Part shown: one piece after another, positions 52,788-64,000 of the stretch
How the letters are laid out: each line of letters starts with the position of its first letter
Numbering within the stretch: position 1 is the first letter of the stretch
Origin: Kitagawia praeruptora
Lineage: Eukaryota > Streptophyta > Magnoliopsida > Apiales > Apiaceae
Assembly (NCBI GenBank): GCA_037693485.1
Contig: JAVIWW010000048.1
Span: 62,001-126,000, forward strand
Reading direction: 5' to 3'
Length of the DNA: 64,000 nucleotides
Made by a program: the position numbers and the translations under genes
Notes under the pieces: generated by a model
What the model saw: only the letters and a program-made list of their open reading frames with translations
The model's database searches: none
Told to the model about the DNA's origin: nothing

Positions 52788-53583
52788 TCATGTATCTTGG
52801 AATCTAACATGAATATGTTTCATTTGAAAATGACCAAGTACTGTATTAGCTCATCTCTGCATAGCAATTCTTATTAAACTCACAAGTATAAATAGTCAAT
52901 ATATAGGACTTGTGATTTTATTATTTTAACCAGAACCTCGTACCTTTTATTATTCCTATCTTTGTCATGCAATTTAATTAATATGCTGACGTGGCAAATG
53001 TAGTTATAATATAAGCTGTTAGGATGCTAATATCTAAGCCAATGGATATCTAGTATTCAATATTTTGATTGATTTAAGTAATGGTTTCTTACAGTCATGC
53101 TCTATTCATTGATTTGTCATTGCCTCTGAACCACACAATGGTTATGCTCTGCACAATGACTTGACTTTGCCTCTGAACTGTAACATAATGATTATTCTCT
53201 GAACCATATCTTGAATTGATTAAAATGCCTGTTTGGCTCATCTTTTTTAAGGACTTATGGACTTATTTTCGGGTAAAAATTTTATATTTTGATAATCTTT
53301 TTTTATACAAGTATTTAATGTATGTTTGAGATTCAATAAGTTGCAGAAATAAGTTGGAAAGTTAGGAATCTTAACTTTCAACTTAAAATAAGTTGACTTA
53401 TTCTGGAAAATAAGTTCCCCAAACACCCCCTAAGATAGTTAGTTTGCTGGGAGATGAAATGAATTCATGAATACTAAAACTGAATATTCAAAGAATTTGT
53501 GAATTTATTTTATAACTCCTAGGGCTTATGAATATCATGGAATGATTATCTTGAGTATAGTTAATATGTTTAAGGTTTGATTA
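52788..53583. repeat. Direct repeat A (796 bp)
   Basis: Nearly identical to 57286-58083 apart from a few substitutions and small indels. It contains a degenerate MITE-like foldback (53226-53435: GTTTGGCTCA... TTCCCCAAACACCCCC). Confidence 0.9.
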
Positions 53584-53948
53584 TCTGATATAGTATAAGT
53601 GAATTGTTTTATCTTAATTGAATTATGACTTAAAGTAATTCAATATTCATTTGTTCAAGATTTGATTTTGATAGAATAGTTAGCAGCCTCTCCCAATGAC
53701 TTACTTAAGTTTGAAGGATTTGAGGGAGCAACTTGAGTTTATTGGTGTATTTATGCATATGCTCTGAATGAACTCTGAAAGCTCATTTCTACACCTTAAT
53801 CTACTTTGTTTAACAGTGATTTATTCAAGTTAAAGGAGATTTTGGTGATGGATTTGATAAGGCTTGTAATTCCTTTTGTTCTTAAATTCCCTGTGATAGC
53901 TATGTGTATGAAAGTTGGTTAAGTATGTTGGTTATATATATATATATA
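53584..53948. other. Non-coding stretch beyond direct repeat A
   Basis: Unique AT-rich sequence ending in a (TA)n run next to the MITE fragment. Nothing is recognised. Confidence 0.5.
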
Positions 53949-54080
53949 TAGGCTTTTGTTCAACTACAAACCAAATCTTAAATACAAACTACAAACTAAC
54001 ACTAAATAAATTATATTTCATTCATTCTAATGGCCCCGCCAGGGGCACCTTCACAAAAAGTGTCATAAATTCTTGGCTCC
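53949..54080. mobile_element. MITE fragment, same family as 43902-44429
   Basis: TAGGCTTTTGTTCAACTAC and the following 110 bp match the reverse complement of the 3' end of the MITE at 43902-44429 almost base for base. It stops abruptly at GGCTCC, where transposase pseudogene sequence begins. The other end is missing. Confidence 0.8.
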
Positions 54081-55159
54081 TTCCAATTACCAATTCCGAT
54101 TGCATTTTCTCCAACTTATCAGGCTCAATAACTTTACTACAAATTGCCTTAAAGAAGAGGCAGAACCTGATAATTGTGTTCTTGTCTCTTTTTTACAATG
54201 ACGACCGAATTGCAATTGGGAGCAAATGATGCAATATCATATGGCAGTCATGAGATTTCATTCCAGTAAGTCTAAAAGTTTCCATTGAAACTAGACTCCT
54301 AACATTAGAACAAAAACCATCAGGCAACTTCATGTTAAGAAAATTCATAAATATACAGCTATTTTGGAGAAAATTCTCTGCATAAAAGAAAGTGATAAAG
54401 TGAAGATAAATTATTCATCTTCAAACTGCATCATGACGTCCATGACTCATATCCCAATGAGCCAAGAAGACAACCTTTTTTTCGGAATGAGTCAAATTCC
54501 AAGATGCTAATGGTAACTCCTTTTTCCCTGGATTTTTTGGCCTCAACTCGGTTTTTATTCCCATTTTAGCCATGTCAATACGGAATCTAGCTTTTTTTAG
54601 CTTCACTGAAAGAAGAAGGGAAGTTGTTGCCTTTTGGAAGCATAGACCCAACCAAAAGAAGAATTTCTGAGAAGCCAGAATCAGAGATTTGATATTTTGC
54701 TTTCAAGTTATATAATTTTACTAAAGCCTTCATCTTTGTAAATCCTTCGCATCCCGGATAGAGGGGTTCATGTTCAGATTGTATATGGTTAAATACATCC
54801 GAGGAATCTAGGGAAACGTCATCTGCATTGTCATCGATATCACCGGCATTCTCTGTTTTCATCGGGTTTTGATCTACAGATTGTGAAGAACTAGAAGTAT
54901 CTTCAGCGGCATGCTGACTTTCTCCCGTACTTACCTCCCCGTGCCAAATCCAACACGTGTAGCTCTGATCGATGCCATTCTGGAAAAGATGGCCCCTCAC
55001 AATTCGAGCTTTCCATGATTTACCATGTGCACATTTTAGACAGGGGCAACTGATTTTATTTCCATCCTGTCCATTCTCCAGTGCAAACATCAACAATTCG
55101 TCCACTCCTCTTTGGAACTCTTTTGTTCTTCTATCAGCATTCATCCAAGACTTGTCCAT
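54081..55159 (-). pseudogene. CACTA (En/Spm-like) transposase fragment
   Basis: The minus strand starts at the ATG at 55159 with MDKSWM and a transposase-associated Cys/His domain (CPCLKC, then HLFQNGI and WHGE). An acidic linker follows, then the start of the Tnp2-type transposase (about 190 codons open). Frameshifts and a deletion follow. Later recognisable pieces are GKKELPLASWNLTHSEKK, MKSHDCHMI and TIIRFCLFFKAICSKVIEP. It is truncated at the MITE fragment. No CACTA termini were found. Confidence 0.8.
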
Positions 55160-55567
55160 CTTTTAAAATAAAAAAAAACAAATGTAATCAGCACATAGTA
55201 ACACTAACAAACACAATTTCAAACTAACGTAACACTAACACAATTTACTTGTTAAAATTAACAAACACTAACACATACATTTAGTTTAGCATAATAGAAG
55301 CTAATTTCTATTATGTGGATTTTTGACCATTATCCTGTTCCTGTTTAAAGATAGCACTAAAGGCGAAAATTGATGATTAATGAAAACTGGTAAGCTTTGA
55401 TTTTGAAGTCAATCAAGGGAGACAGAGTTGGAGCATATATAATAGACTAATTTCTAAGAAACAAACACAATTTCAAACTAACACTGACACAATTTCTCAG
55501 ATCCCCAAATACAAGTATGAACCCTAATTTCAAATTTTTGAAACAAATTTCATCAAAAATGCCTTAA
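55160..55567. other. Non-coding stretch
   Basis: AT-rich. CAAACACAATTTCAAACTAAC occurs in similar form near 55208 and 55463. No gene. Confidence 0.5.
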
Positions 55568-57285
55568 TGGAGATGCCAATATTCCTATCATTCTTGGGAG
55601 GCCTTTCTTAGCAACAGCTGGAGCTATCATCGACATGAAAAATTGAAGAATTTCTTTTGAGGTAGGTGAGGAGAAGATGGAATTCAAGCTTCAAAGCACA
55701 ATGGGACATCCTTCTACGGATGAGTGTGTAAATAGGGTGGATGCACTAGAGGAAGTGATCAACATGAAAGCCAAAATTCTATTATCTAAGGATCCACTTC
55801 AAGCTGTTCTTGAGGGTAACATTGATGAAGAAAATGGAGAGTGTATGGGTTACGAGAAGCTTTTGGATGCAGCACCTACGTATAAGCATGAACATTCTAA
55901 TGTGCTACAGCATGAGGTAGTTAAGGAGAGTTCCACACCTCCTAAGGTAGAACTGAAACCCCTACCTGCATCTTTGAAATATGTGTATATGGGCCCTAAT
56001 GAATCATATCCTATCATTGTTAATTCTGAGCTTGATGACATTCAAATTGAGCAATTGTTTACTGTTCTGAAGAAATACAAAAATGTTATTGGGTATTCTA
56101 TTGATGATATCAAGGGCATTAATCCATCATTCTGCATGCATAAGATTATTCTGGAAGATGAGCAAGCTTCTTCTATTGAGCCTCAACGGAGACTCAATCC
56201 TAATATGATGGAGGTGGTCAAAAAGGAGGTTTTAAAACTTCTTGATGCAGGTATAATCTATCCTATCTCTGATAGCAAGTGGGTCAGTCCGGTGCATGTT
56301 GTTCCAAAGAAAGGAGGAATGACCGTGGTGAAGAATGATAAGGGTGAGATGATTTCTACTAGAACTGTTACAAGGTGGCGCATGTGCATTGATTATCGAA
56401 AATTGAATAAGGCCACAAGGAAAGATCATTTCCCTCTCCCTTTTATTGATCAAATGCTTGAAAGGTTGGCAAAACATTCTTACTTCTGCTTCTTAGATGG
56501 ATATTCAGGATTTTTCCAGATTCCTATCCATCCGAATGATCAAGAAAAGACAACTTTTACATGTCCCTATGGTACATTTGCATACCGCAGAATGCCGTTT
56601 GGTCTATGTTGTGCTCCTCCCACTTTTCAGCGATGTATGATGGCAATTTTCTCAGATTTCATTGAAGACATTATGGAGGTTTTTATGGATGACTTCTCAG
56701 TTGGTGGAACTTCTTTTGACATATGCTTACGTAACTTGGAGAAGGTGCTTCATAGATGTCAAGAAGTTAATCTTATTCTCAATTGGGAAAAATGCCACTT
56801 TATGGTACAAGAGGGAGTTATTCTGGGTCATGTTGTGTCAAAAAGAGGCATTGAAGTTGATAAAGCCAAGGTCAAGGTTGTTGAGCGCTTACCACCCCCT
56901 ACTTCAGTCAAGGGGATAAGAAGTTTTCTTGGTCATGCGGGATTCTATCGCCGTTTCATCAAAGATTTTTCGAAGATTGCTCGACCTCTTACCGAGCTCT
57001 TGGGTAAGGAGGTACCTTTTGTGTTCACTGATGCTTGTGTTGAGGCTTTTGAAACATTGAAGAAAGCTCTTGTCTCTGCTCCAATTATACAACCACCGGA
57101 TTGGAGTCTACCGTTTGAGATCATGTGTGATGCTAGTGATTAAGCTATTGGTGCAGTCCTAGGCCAAAGGAAAGATGGGAAGCTACATGCTATATATTAC
57201 ACAAGCAAGACCTTGGATGGTGCTCAGATTAATTATGCCACAACGGAGAAAGAATTGCTAGCAGTGGTGTATTAAGTTTTCTTGG
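55568..57285 (+). pseudogene. Athila-like Ty3/gypsy pol fragment
   Basis: The frame begins in the protease tail (PIILGRPFLATAGA), has a stop at KN*RIS, then is open for 488 codons from 55677. The RT is complete, with WRMCIDYRKLNK, FLDGYSGF, MPFGLC and a catalytic FMDDFSV box, the form common in Athila-type elements. After CDASD there is a stop (57141) in RNase H. The frame ends after TTEKELLAVVY, where direct repeat B begins. No LTR, gag or integrase is attached. Confidence 0.88.
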
Positions 57286-58083
57286 TCATGTATCTTGGAA
57301 TCTAACATGAATATGTTTCATTTGAAAATGACCAAGTACTGTATTAGCTCATCTCTGCATAGCAATTCTTATTAAACTCACAAGTATAAATAGTCAATAT
57401 ATAGGACTTGTGATTTTATTATTTTAACCAGAACCTCGTACCTTTTATTATTCCTATCTTTGTCATGCAATTTAATTAATATGCTGACGTGGCAAATGTA
57501 GTTATAATATAAGCTGTTAGGATGCTAATATCTAAGCCAATGGATATCTAGTATTCAATATTTTGATTGATTTAAGTAATGGTTTCTTACAGTCATGCTC
57601 TATTCATTGATTTGTCATTGCCTCTGAACCACACAATGGTTATGCTCTGCACAATGACTTGACTTTGCCTCTGAACTGTAACATAATGATTATTCTCTGA
57701 ACCATATCTTGAATTGATTAAATGCCTGTTTGGCTCATCTTTTTTTAAGGACTTATGGACTTATTTTCGGGTAAAAATTTTATATTTTGATAATCTTTTT
57801 TTATACAAGTAGTTAATGTATATTTGAGATTCAATAAGTTGCAAAAATAAGTTGGAAAATAAGTTGGAAAGTTAGGAATCTTAACTTTCAACTTAAAATA
57901 AGTTGACTTATTCTGGAAAATAAGTTCCCCAAACACCCCCTAAGATAGTTAGTTTGCTGGGAGATGAAATGAATTCATGAATACTAAAACTGAATATTCA
58001 AAGAATTTGTGAATTTATTTTATAACTCCTAGGGCTTATGAATATCATGGAATGATTATCTTGAGTATAGTTAATATGTTTAA
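57286..58083. repeat. Direct repeat B (798 bp)
   Basis: Second copy of 52788-53583. Its left edge is fused to the pol fragment at the shared TCATG. Its right edge is cut by the minus-strand LTR at 58084, after GTTTAA. Confidence 0.9.
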
Positions 58084-61000
58084 TGTAACACCCCCAGATC
58101 CGGGGTCAGGAATCTGGTCGTTACGGTCTCAATATCCATCCACAAAACCAAAATAATCTAAATTACAACCTTGTGACCCAAAACAACAACATAAAACACA
58201 CCCGTTATAGTCCCAGAGATGTAATCAGAGTAACCAAATTTTATTAATCACACAATTGAGTTCTTACAACCCAAGAAATTACATTAATAATTTACGTACT
58301 CTTTGCCGTCCATTTATATATATCAAATCAATAATACATTTGATATACAAAATCTAACAAATATCCTACCAACAGCTTACTCTTCAGCAATGGTAGCTAA
58401 GATCTCAGCGGTTAATCCTCTGACGGCTGACACCTGCTCGCACCCAGTGCACCTTGTGCGGCCATCTGATCTAACTGTTGTTGTGATATAAATAAATAAA
58501 ACAAGGGTGAGCAATAGCCCACCACAAATATAATTGAACAGTAATAGTATATAACAGTCCAAAATATCTTTGAAACCATATGCCATGCATTTACGGAAAT
58601 GATGCCAGTATAACTTAAAAGATGAAGTTACTAGGTAACTCAACATATATATTTTGTGGATATATCTGATATACAAAAGATAAGCAAGATATTCTCAATT
58701 ATCATAAAAGAGGAACTTGCAGGAAAAATATTGCAATTCCAGTTTCAACACTTTTTCACCTTGCCAACACCAATAGTGTTGCAGAATTTCTCACTTTTGG
58801 AAGATGAACTAATACGGGAGCATTGCCGCGCCAGATGCCCTAACGTTTACGATGATCAGTCGTATGTCATGCATCTCATCAGTCGTTCTCTACATGTAGA
58901 AGGTAGCTCCGACGGATTTACTTGTCTACCGCCCTCTGGAACTCCTCAGCCAACGGTTGGGCTATTGCTGGACCGGCGCCACTCGGCCACTTACGCGTCT
59001 CCTAGTTCGAATATCATCCATGACTCTGAAACGTAAAGTTCGTTCCCCTTTTCCCCAAGTATAACACTTGTTGATAGGACTCCACAAAGTAGTCGTATCT
59101 AATTGGAAAGGAAAATTCACCAATATTTCCCAAGCTGATGCTTGTTAATGGATATAAACTTGTTCCATCAATCTTACCCCTCGAGCTTTGTGGAGGTAAC
59201 CGAAAGACTCATATCGATGTTTGAACGAATCAAGATGTGAGTGACAAGATAGTTTTAGCAAGTATATGACCGAGCAGTCAAATAAATAACAGCTCTCAAG
59301 TGAGGTCCCCTTATATGTTTTTGGAAGTTTGGGCGAGTATTTAAATCTTCTTTTAAGATAAATTTAAATAAAAATAGAGTTTTGGGAACCTCCCCTTGAT
59401 AAAATAGTCATAAAAAGACTCTGAAATATTTTACATAATATCCGAAGGTAAAAGATAATCTTTGTATGATATAAATCATTATAAAGAGAATTTAAAAGAA
59501 TTTACATAAATATTCCAAGAATATTTATTAAATCAATAATAATTAAGGACTATTTTTAAATCATAATATTACTCGTAAGTAGTCCTCGAATGAATATATA
59601 AAATTATTTATTAAATAAATCTCTTCTTAAATGAATATTCAAAATAATATTCATTAAATAAATAAAACTTCCAATGAATATTCAAGATGATATTCATTAA
59701 ATAGATAAACTCAAATAAATATTTAAAATAATGATCATTAAGTAAATCAAACCTTAAATGAATATTTGAAAATAATATTCATTAAATAAATAGTATTCTA
59801 AATGAATATCCAATTAATATTCATTTAGTAATCAAAACTTTAAAGAAATATTCAAAATAATATTCCTTAAGTAATTAGAACTTCAATTGAATATTTTAAA
59901 ATAATATTCATTAAGTAAATAAAACCTTAAATGAATATCCAAATAATATTCATTTAATAAATACTATTCTAAATGAATATCCAAATTATATTCATTTAGT
60001 AATCAATACTCTCAAGGAATATTTGAAATAATGTTCCTTAAATAATTAGAATTTCAAAGGAATATCTTAAAGTAATATTCATTGAATAGATAACACCTTA
60101 AATGAATATTCGAAACTAAAATTCATTTAATAAACAATATTCTAAATGAATCTTGAAATAATATTCATGAAATAATCAAACTCTAAATGAATATTCGAAA
60201 TAATATTCATTTAATATTTCTCGACTGAGATAATACTCAAATAACATTTCTCGAAAGATTTCCAAGTAATTAATACTTTATGGAAATATAATTAATGTTT
60301 AATAATAACATTCCTCAAAAGGAATACTAATCTGTCGTTGGAATCCCTCCGGGTTTCCAAGACTACATCTATATCTCAAAATACCGACTCCCGGTCTACA
60401 TTTAAAGAATGAATATCACATGCCCTTCACTAAGGGTCTTAACCAAAAATCCGGCTTATACTGATATATCGCATCTAGTCTATAAGCCAATATCAATTAA
60501 GGGAACATGTATTGCAATATAACTTGAAAGTAGGCATGCATGCTATGGCATATATATAACATAATCAATTCATATATATATTATCACAACAACAGCCTTC
60601 AAGAAGGTTGAAAACTTGCCTGGTAATCCTGTGGGTGTAGTGTACCTCGGTTCAATCCGGTGATCTATAAATAGTCACAATATCCGAGGTTAATCACTTT
60701 AACACTTCGAAATGCTGAGTATATATTTAACTTAGGCTAAAACACGTTTTCAAATTATCTCGTTAGGCAAACCCTAAGATAACTCTTATTAATACCGTTA
60801 TAATCCGACACTCGTCCGTTATCAAGGCACGTCATTTCACTTATACTTAATGCTTAAGCACTAAAGCAATTAACAAACAAGGCACTATGAGGTTTCCCTA
60901 GACTCATACGAAGTCCATGTTAATCAACCAACTCTTAAGTCGTAAGTTTAGGCCAAAACATACCTCGAACCCATCCTTAATGTCGGATCTTTCGTACATC

Positions 61001-63408
61001 TCGCTTAATCATTTATAGCCTCGTTCTTTGCAGCAATATGTTGTCTTGATAATTCTTAACAAGTTTCATGTTTTAGTCGACTCGAGATTCCTCTTTTAAT
61101 CTAGCCAAAATGGGTGGCCAAAGTAGTACCCCTAGAGTTGACTTTTCTGAGAATTACTATTCCGTGACTCGCACTTCAACACTTTTAATAAATCACTGGA
61201 AACGTATTTAATTACGAAACCACTTTTAAAATGACATTTGGTATTTGTAATATTTATCATAAAATTTCCAATTCGAAGCCACGGGTCTAGATAAGTGAAA
61301 TGTATTTTCGAAGTTCAGTCAACTACGGATCTTTACTATTCACACCTCTTTCACTAAAACGTTCATAACTCGGTAACCGTTAACTCAAACGACGCACCGT
61401 TTTCGCGTACATGATCTAGAGAATGTCTAGAAGGTAACTATATCAAAATTTGACTTTGGTCAGAAGATCAATTTTTACAGATTTCACTAAAACAGGGCAG
61501 GAGCTTTTTGGTGAATAGTGCTACTCCCAAAAGTGGTTTCTTCGCACTTAACCTCGATTCGAACATTTTTATAAAATCGGAAAATGATCCATTTTACTTG
61601 TGGTTTTCTCTCACGCCTTCCTTATGACCTCTAATATTTAATTACCATGATTCGTCACTGACTTAGACATGTTAAGGGATTCCAATTTTAGTTACGAACT
61701 TTCGATTACGGTTTCGAACCTCTTTTACGAATTAAACCATAACTCCTAAACCGTAAGTCCGTTTCACATGATCTTTATATCAAAACGAAGCTTATAACAT
61801 ACTCTATCCAAAAATGGCAGGATATGAAGCTAGACATGGAGTTCATGCTACTGTCAAACACGGTTTCTTAAGGTTAAAAACAATCGGGCATTACGACGGC
61901 TATAACTTGGACATTTCAAAACTCGAATCAATCCAACCAAGCCACCCCGGGCATCTAAACAACTTATCATCATATAACTCATCTCATAAGTCCAATAGCT
62001 ACTGATTTTACCACCAATATCAACATGCTTCTTAAATCACATAACTAACTACATAATCATGCTTATAATCATCATCAATATCATACTAATCTAAACCCAA
62101 TCAAGACAATCATAAATCTCAAATTACAAGCTAGGGTTTTGGTGAGATATACCTTCCATGATGTATGAATGAACTTAACAATCCTTGATTAGCCCTTATC
62201 TAGCCTTAGACAAGCTTGGATGATCAAAAGAAATCAAGAAAATCAAAGTTAGTTCTTGAGATCTACTATTCATCATCACCTTCATGATTTAATATCTCAA
62301 GATTGGTAAGGAATTTGAAGATGAAATTTATAGGGGATCTTAGTCATAAGGTAGAGAGCTTAAATATTTAATCTTGTGATTTTTGAATGGTGGGAAGCCC
62401 TTGATCTAGCTTGGCCGAGAGTTTCTTCTACCATGGAGGTGTTCTTGGTTGATTTTTCTTTTGTTTTGTTTTCTTTGCTAATAATGATCAACCAAGTAAT
62501 ATCTATCTCTTTAATCTCATCCTTATCTAGCCCTCATGTGGTGGCACCTTCCTATTGGTCCATTTAGATTACCTTTATCCATCCATAATTGCAAGATAGT
62601 CCTTACCTTTATGGTTATTGCATCCAAGTCCTTCCTTCTATTTTATTATTGCACCAAGGGGCTCCCTTTATTAAATATCTCCACATACTTATCTCTTGAT
62701 CCTCTGATTGTTTCTTTTGTCCAGTTATTGCTCAATTTGATTGATCGTTCGAGGGAATAACTCATTCGTTTCTAGTTAGGGTTTTACCGAAAACCTTCTT
62801 AATATTTATAATACTAATCTCCATCTTTCTTAATACTTCTCGAATTTAAATTCCTTAATTATTAAATATTAAATCCTTAATCTATCAGTGTCTAGGGAAA
62901 ATCTCGGAGAAAATGAAAGTGCTGTTTTTCAGAATCCGACAGTCTTTACATACACTTATTTTCCCCTCGGATCACTAATACGAACTCAGAAATTCATTCC
63001 GGGTACTTCTATATAGTGTCGTCTCATAATATTCTTATTTCCATCAAAAACACTATTCATCACTTATTCTCTTTTTAGTCCAGGAACTTAGAAAATATCT
63101 TTGTGCTTTCTTGAGCGTTCCTTAACTCTTTCATGGAACCTCCGTACTTGTAACCGATATTGATCTGGATGACATGAGGGTATCAATTTCTCCCTAGGGA
63201 ATCTTATCTAAACTTTCTAGGAGATAGATTATTCTAATCTAAGTTATCACCCAGTAGCATCCTTCAGGACATATAGCCTTAGAATCTTTTATCCTTTCAC
63301 TATTCATTCATTAGAACCAGTGTTATATTATAGTTGTAACCACTGTTCACTCTTACATCAATGCATAATAAAAAGTTTTAATTCTACCCAAAAATCTGGG
63401 TTCTTACA
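58084..63408 (-). repeat. 3' LTR (5325 bp) of a minus-strand Tekay/Del-like element
   Basis: Starts TGTAACACCCCC and ends TTCTTACA on the plus strand. The minus-strand internal side has polypurine AAGGAGGGGAGAC and the GGGACGGAATCC phrase directly adjacent, which fixes orientation and makes this the 3' LTR. The outer edge resembles that of the 39721-48256 element (TCCGGGGTC, then GTTAC), but the bodies differ. Short frames within it are not supported as genes. Confidence 0.75.
59540..60230. repeat. Degenerate minisatellite in the LTR
   Basis: About fifteen imperfect units of roughly 40-45 bp, each with TAAATGAATATT followed by AATATTCATT(T/A)A, so each unit is itself a small palindrome. Confidence 0.75.
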
Positions 63409-63427
63409 GTCTCCCCTCCTTAAAAGG
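63409..63427 (-). other. Polypurine tract of the minus-strand Tekay-like element
   Basis: Minus-strand CCTTTTAAGGAGGGGAGAC directly precedes the LTR. A similar purine motif (TTTAAGGAGGGGAGGTAC) occurs again near 63925-63945. Confidence 0.65.
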
Positions 63428-64000
63428 ATTCCGTCCCGGAATCACGTAGAAGACAATTGGGTACTTGTTATTTATTTCGCTTTCCAATTCTCTAGTCGAT
63501 CCTTACACATTCCAATATTTTCAAAGCACATCGCACTAATATTACAATACACCCTTTATCCGTTCTACCAATTCTTGGATACTCTCGTACAACACCTTAT
63601 TCGGGTTATGCTCTTACCCAGTCATATACTATTTTCCTTATTGGTACGTGCAGTGACTTCGGTATCACTATCGCGCTATGAATTCGGAGATAACCTCACT
63701 CGTACTTCGTTCCTGATCGCTTTTACCTTCGCAATCTGGATCTATATATATTGAAGTGGAAAAAAGAAAAAAAAAATTTTTGAGAGATCACTATGATCAA
63801 TGAACATTTGTTATATTGCATAGTTAGTACAGAAGGGGGCCAGCCTTTAGTACTTGACAAGCAATTAAACAATTAATGGCATTCCACTTAGACTTCTATC
63901 ACACAGACAGATCGTCACGTAGCAGTACCTCCCCTCCTTAAAGGGTTGTTCTCCTCAATTCAGAAGAATATGAATAAGTGAGAAGAAAAGAAAAGAATTT
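63428..64000 (-). mobile_element. 3' internal end of the minus-strand Tekay-like element
   Basis: The region upstream of the polypurine tract runs off the window. No pol domain is recognised in it; the 144-codon plus-strand frame at 63320-63754 crosses the LTR edge and is not believed. Confidence 0.5.

Noticed and set aside
58656..59036. 126-codon frame in the minus-strand element's LTR
   Set aside because: It lies entirely within an LTR, has no domain and no partner copy in the window.
59540..60230. CRISPR-like array
   Set aside because: The repeats are contiguous and degenerate without unique spacers, and the context is a plant LTR.

Overview
The window is nuclear DNA of a flowering plant, probably a eudicot: AT-rich, full of Ty3/gypsy, CACTA, LINE, Helitron and MITE remnants, with no convincing host gene, tRNA or rRNA. 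The species cannot be named from the sequence.

Positions 1-28255 are an endogenous pararetrovirus (Caulimoviridae) cluster. The gene order matches genus Caulimovirus: ORF VII, I (movement), II (aphid transmission type), III (virion-associated), IV (capsid), V (protease/RT/RNase H), VI (transactivator/viroplasmin). The unit carries a 35S-like promoter, a tRNA-Met primer site and two internal polypurine tracts. Four copies, or parts of copies, are nearly identical. Copy 1 (+) enters the window inside the capsid gene. Copy 2 (+) follows head-to-tail at a 7695-bp period and has a 456-bp in-frame capsid deletion. Copy 3 (+) starts inside ORF V, next to a polypurine tract. Copy 4 (-) mirrors copy 3. 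Copies 3 and 4 form an almost perfect inverted repeat with 7336-bp arms and a 107-bp loop. Their two 35S-like promoters point at the loop. No copy in the window has an uninterrupted full gene set.

The viral block abuts, at about 28255, a minus-strand Tat-lineage Ty3/gypsy retrotransposon (28256-34313). Its gag-pol frame is open up to the break in integrase, and its 5' LTR, primer site and TATA box are visible. The virus therefore appears to sit inside this element.

From 34314 to 39720 the DNA is AT-rich and non-coding, with a Helitron-like end, tandem duplications, microsatellites and a tRNA-like SINE candidate. From 39721 to 48256 lies a gag-pol-less Tekay/Del-like LTR element. Its 5' LTR is truncated and internally deleted, and its 5.3-kb 3' LTR carries nested MITEs. 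From 48257 to 58083 there are LINE, CACTA and Athila-like pol pseudogenes, a Tourist-like MITE, and a 0.8-kb segment present twice in direct orientation. From 58084 to the end lies a second Tekay-like element on the minus strand, with a 5325-bp LTR containing a minisatellite.

The most remarkable feature is the viral palindrome with convergent promoters, together with scar-like junctions that coincide with the discontinuities of caulimovirus virion DNA.
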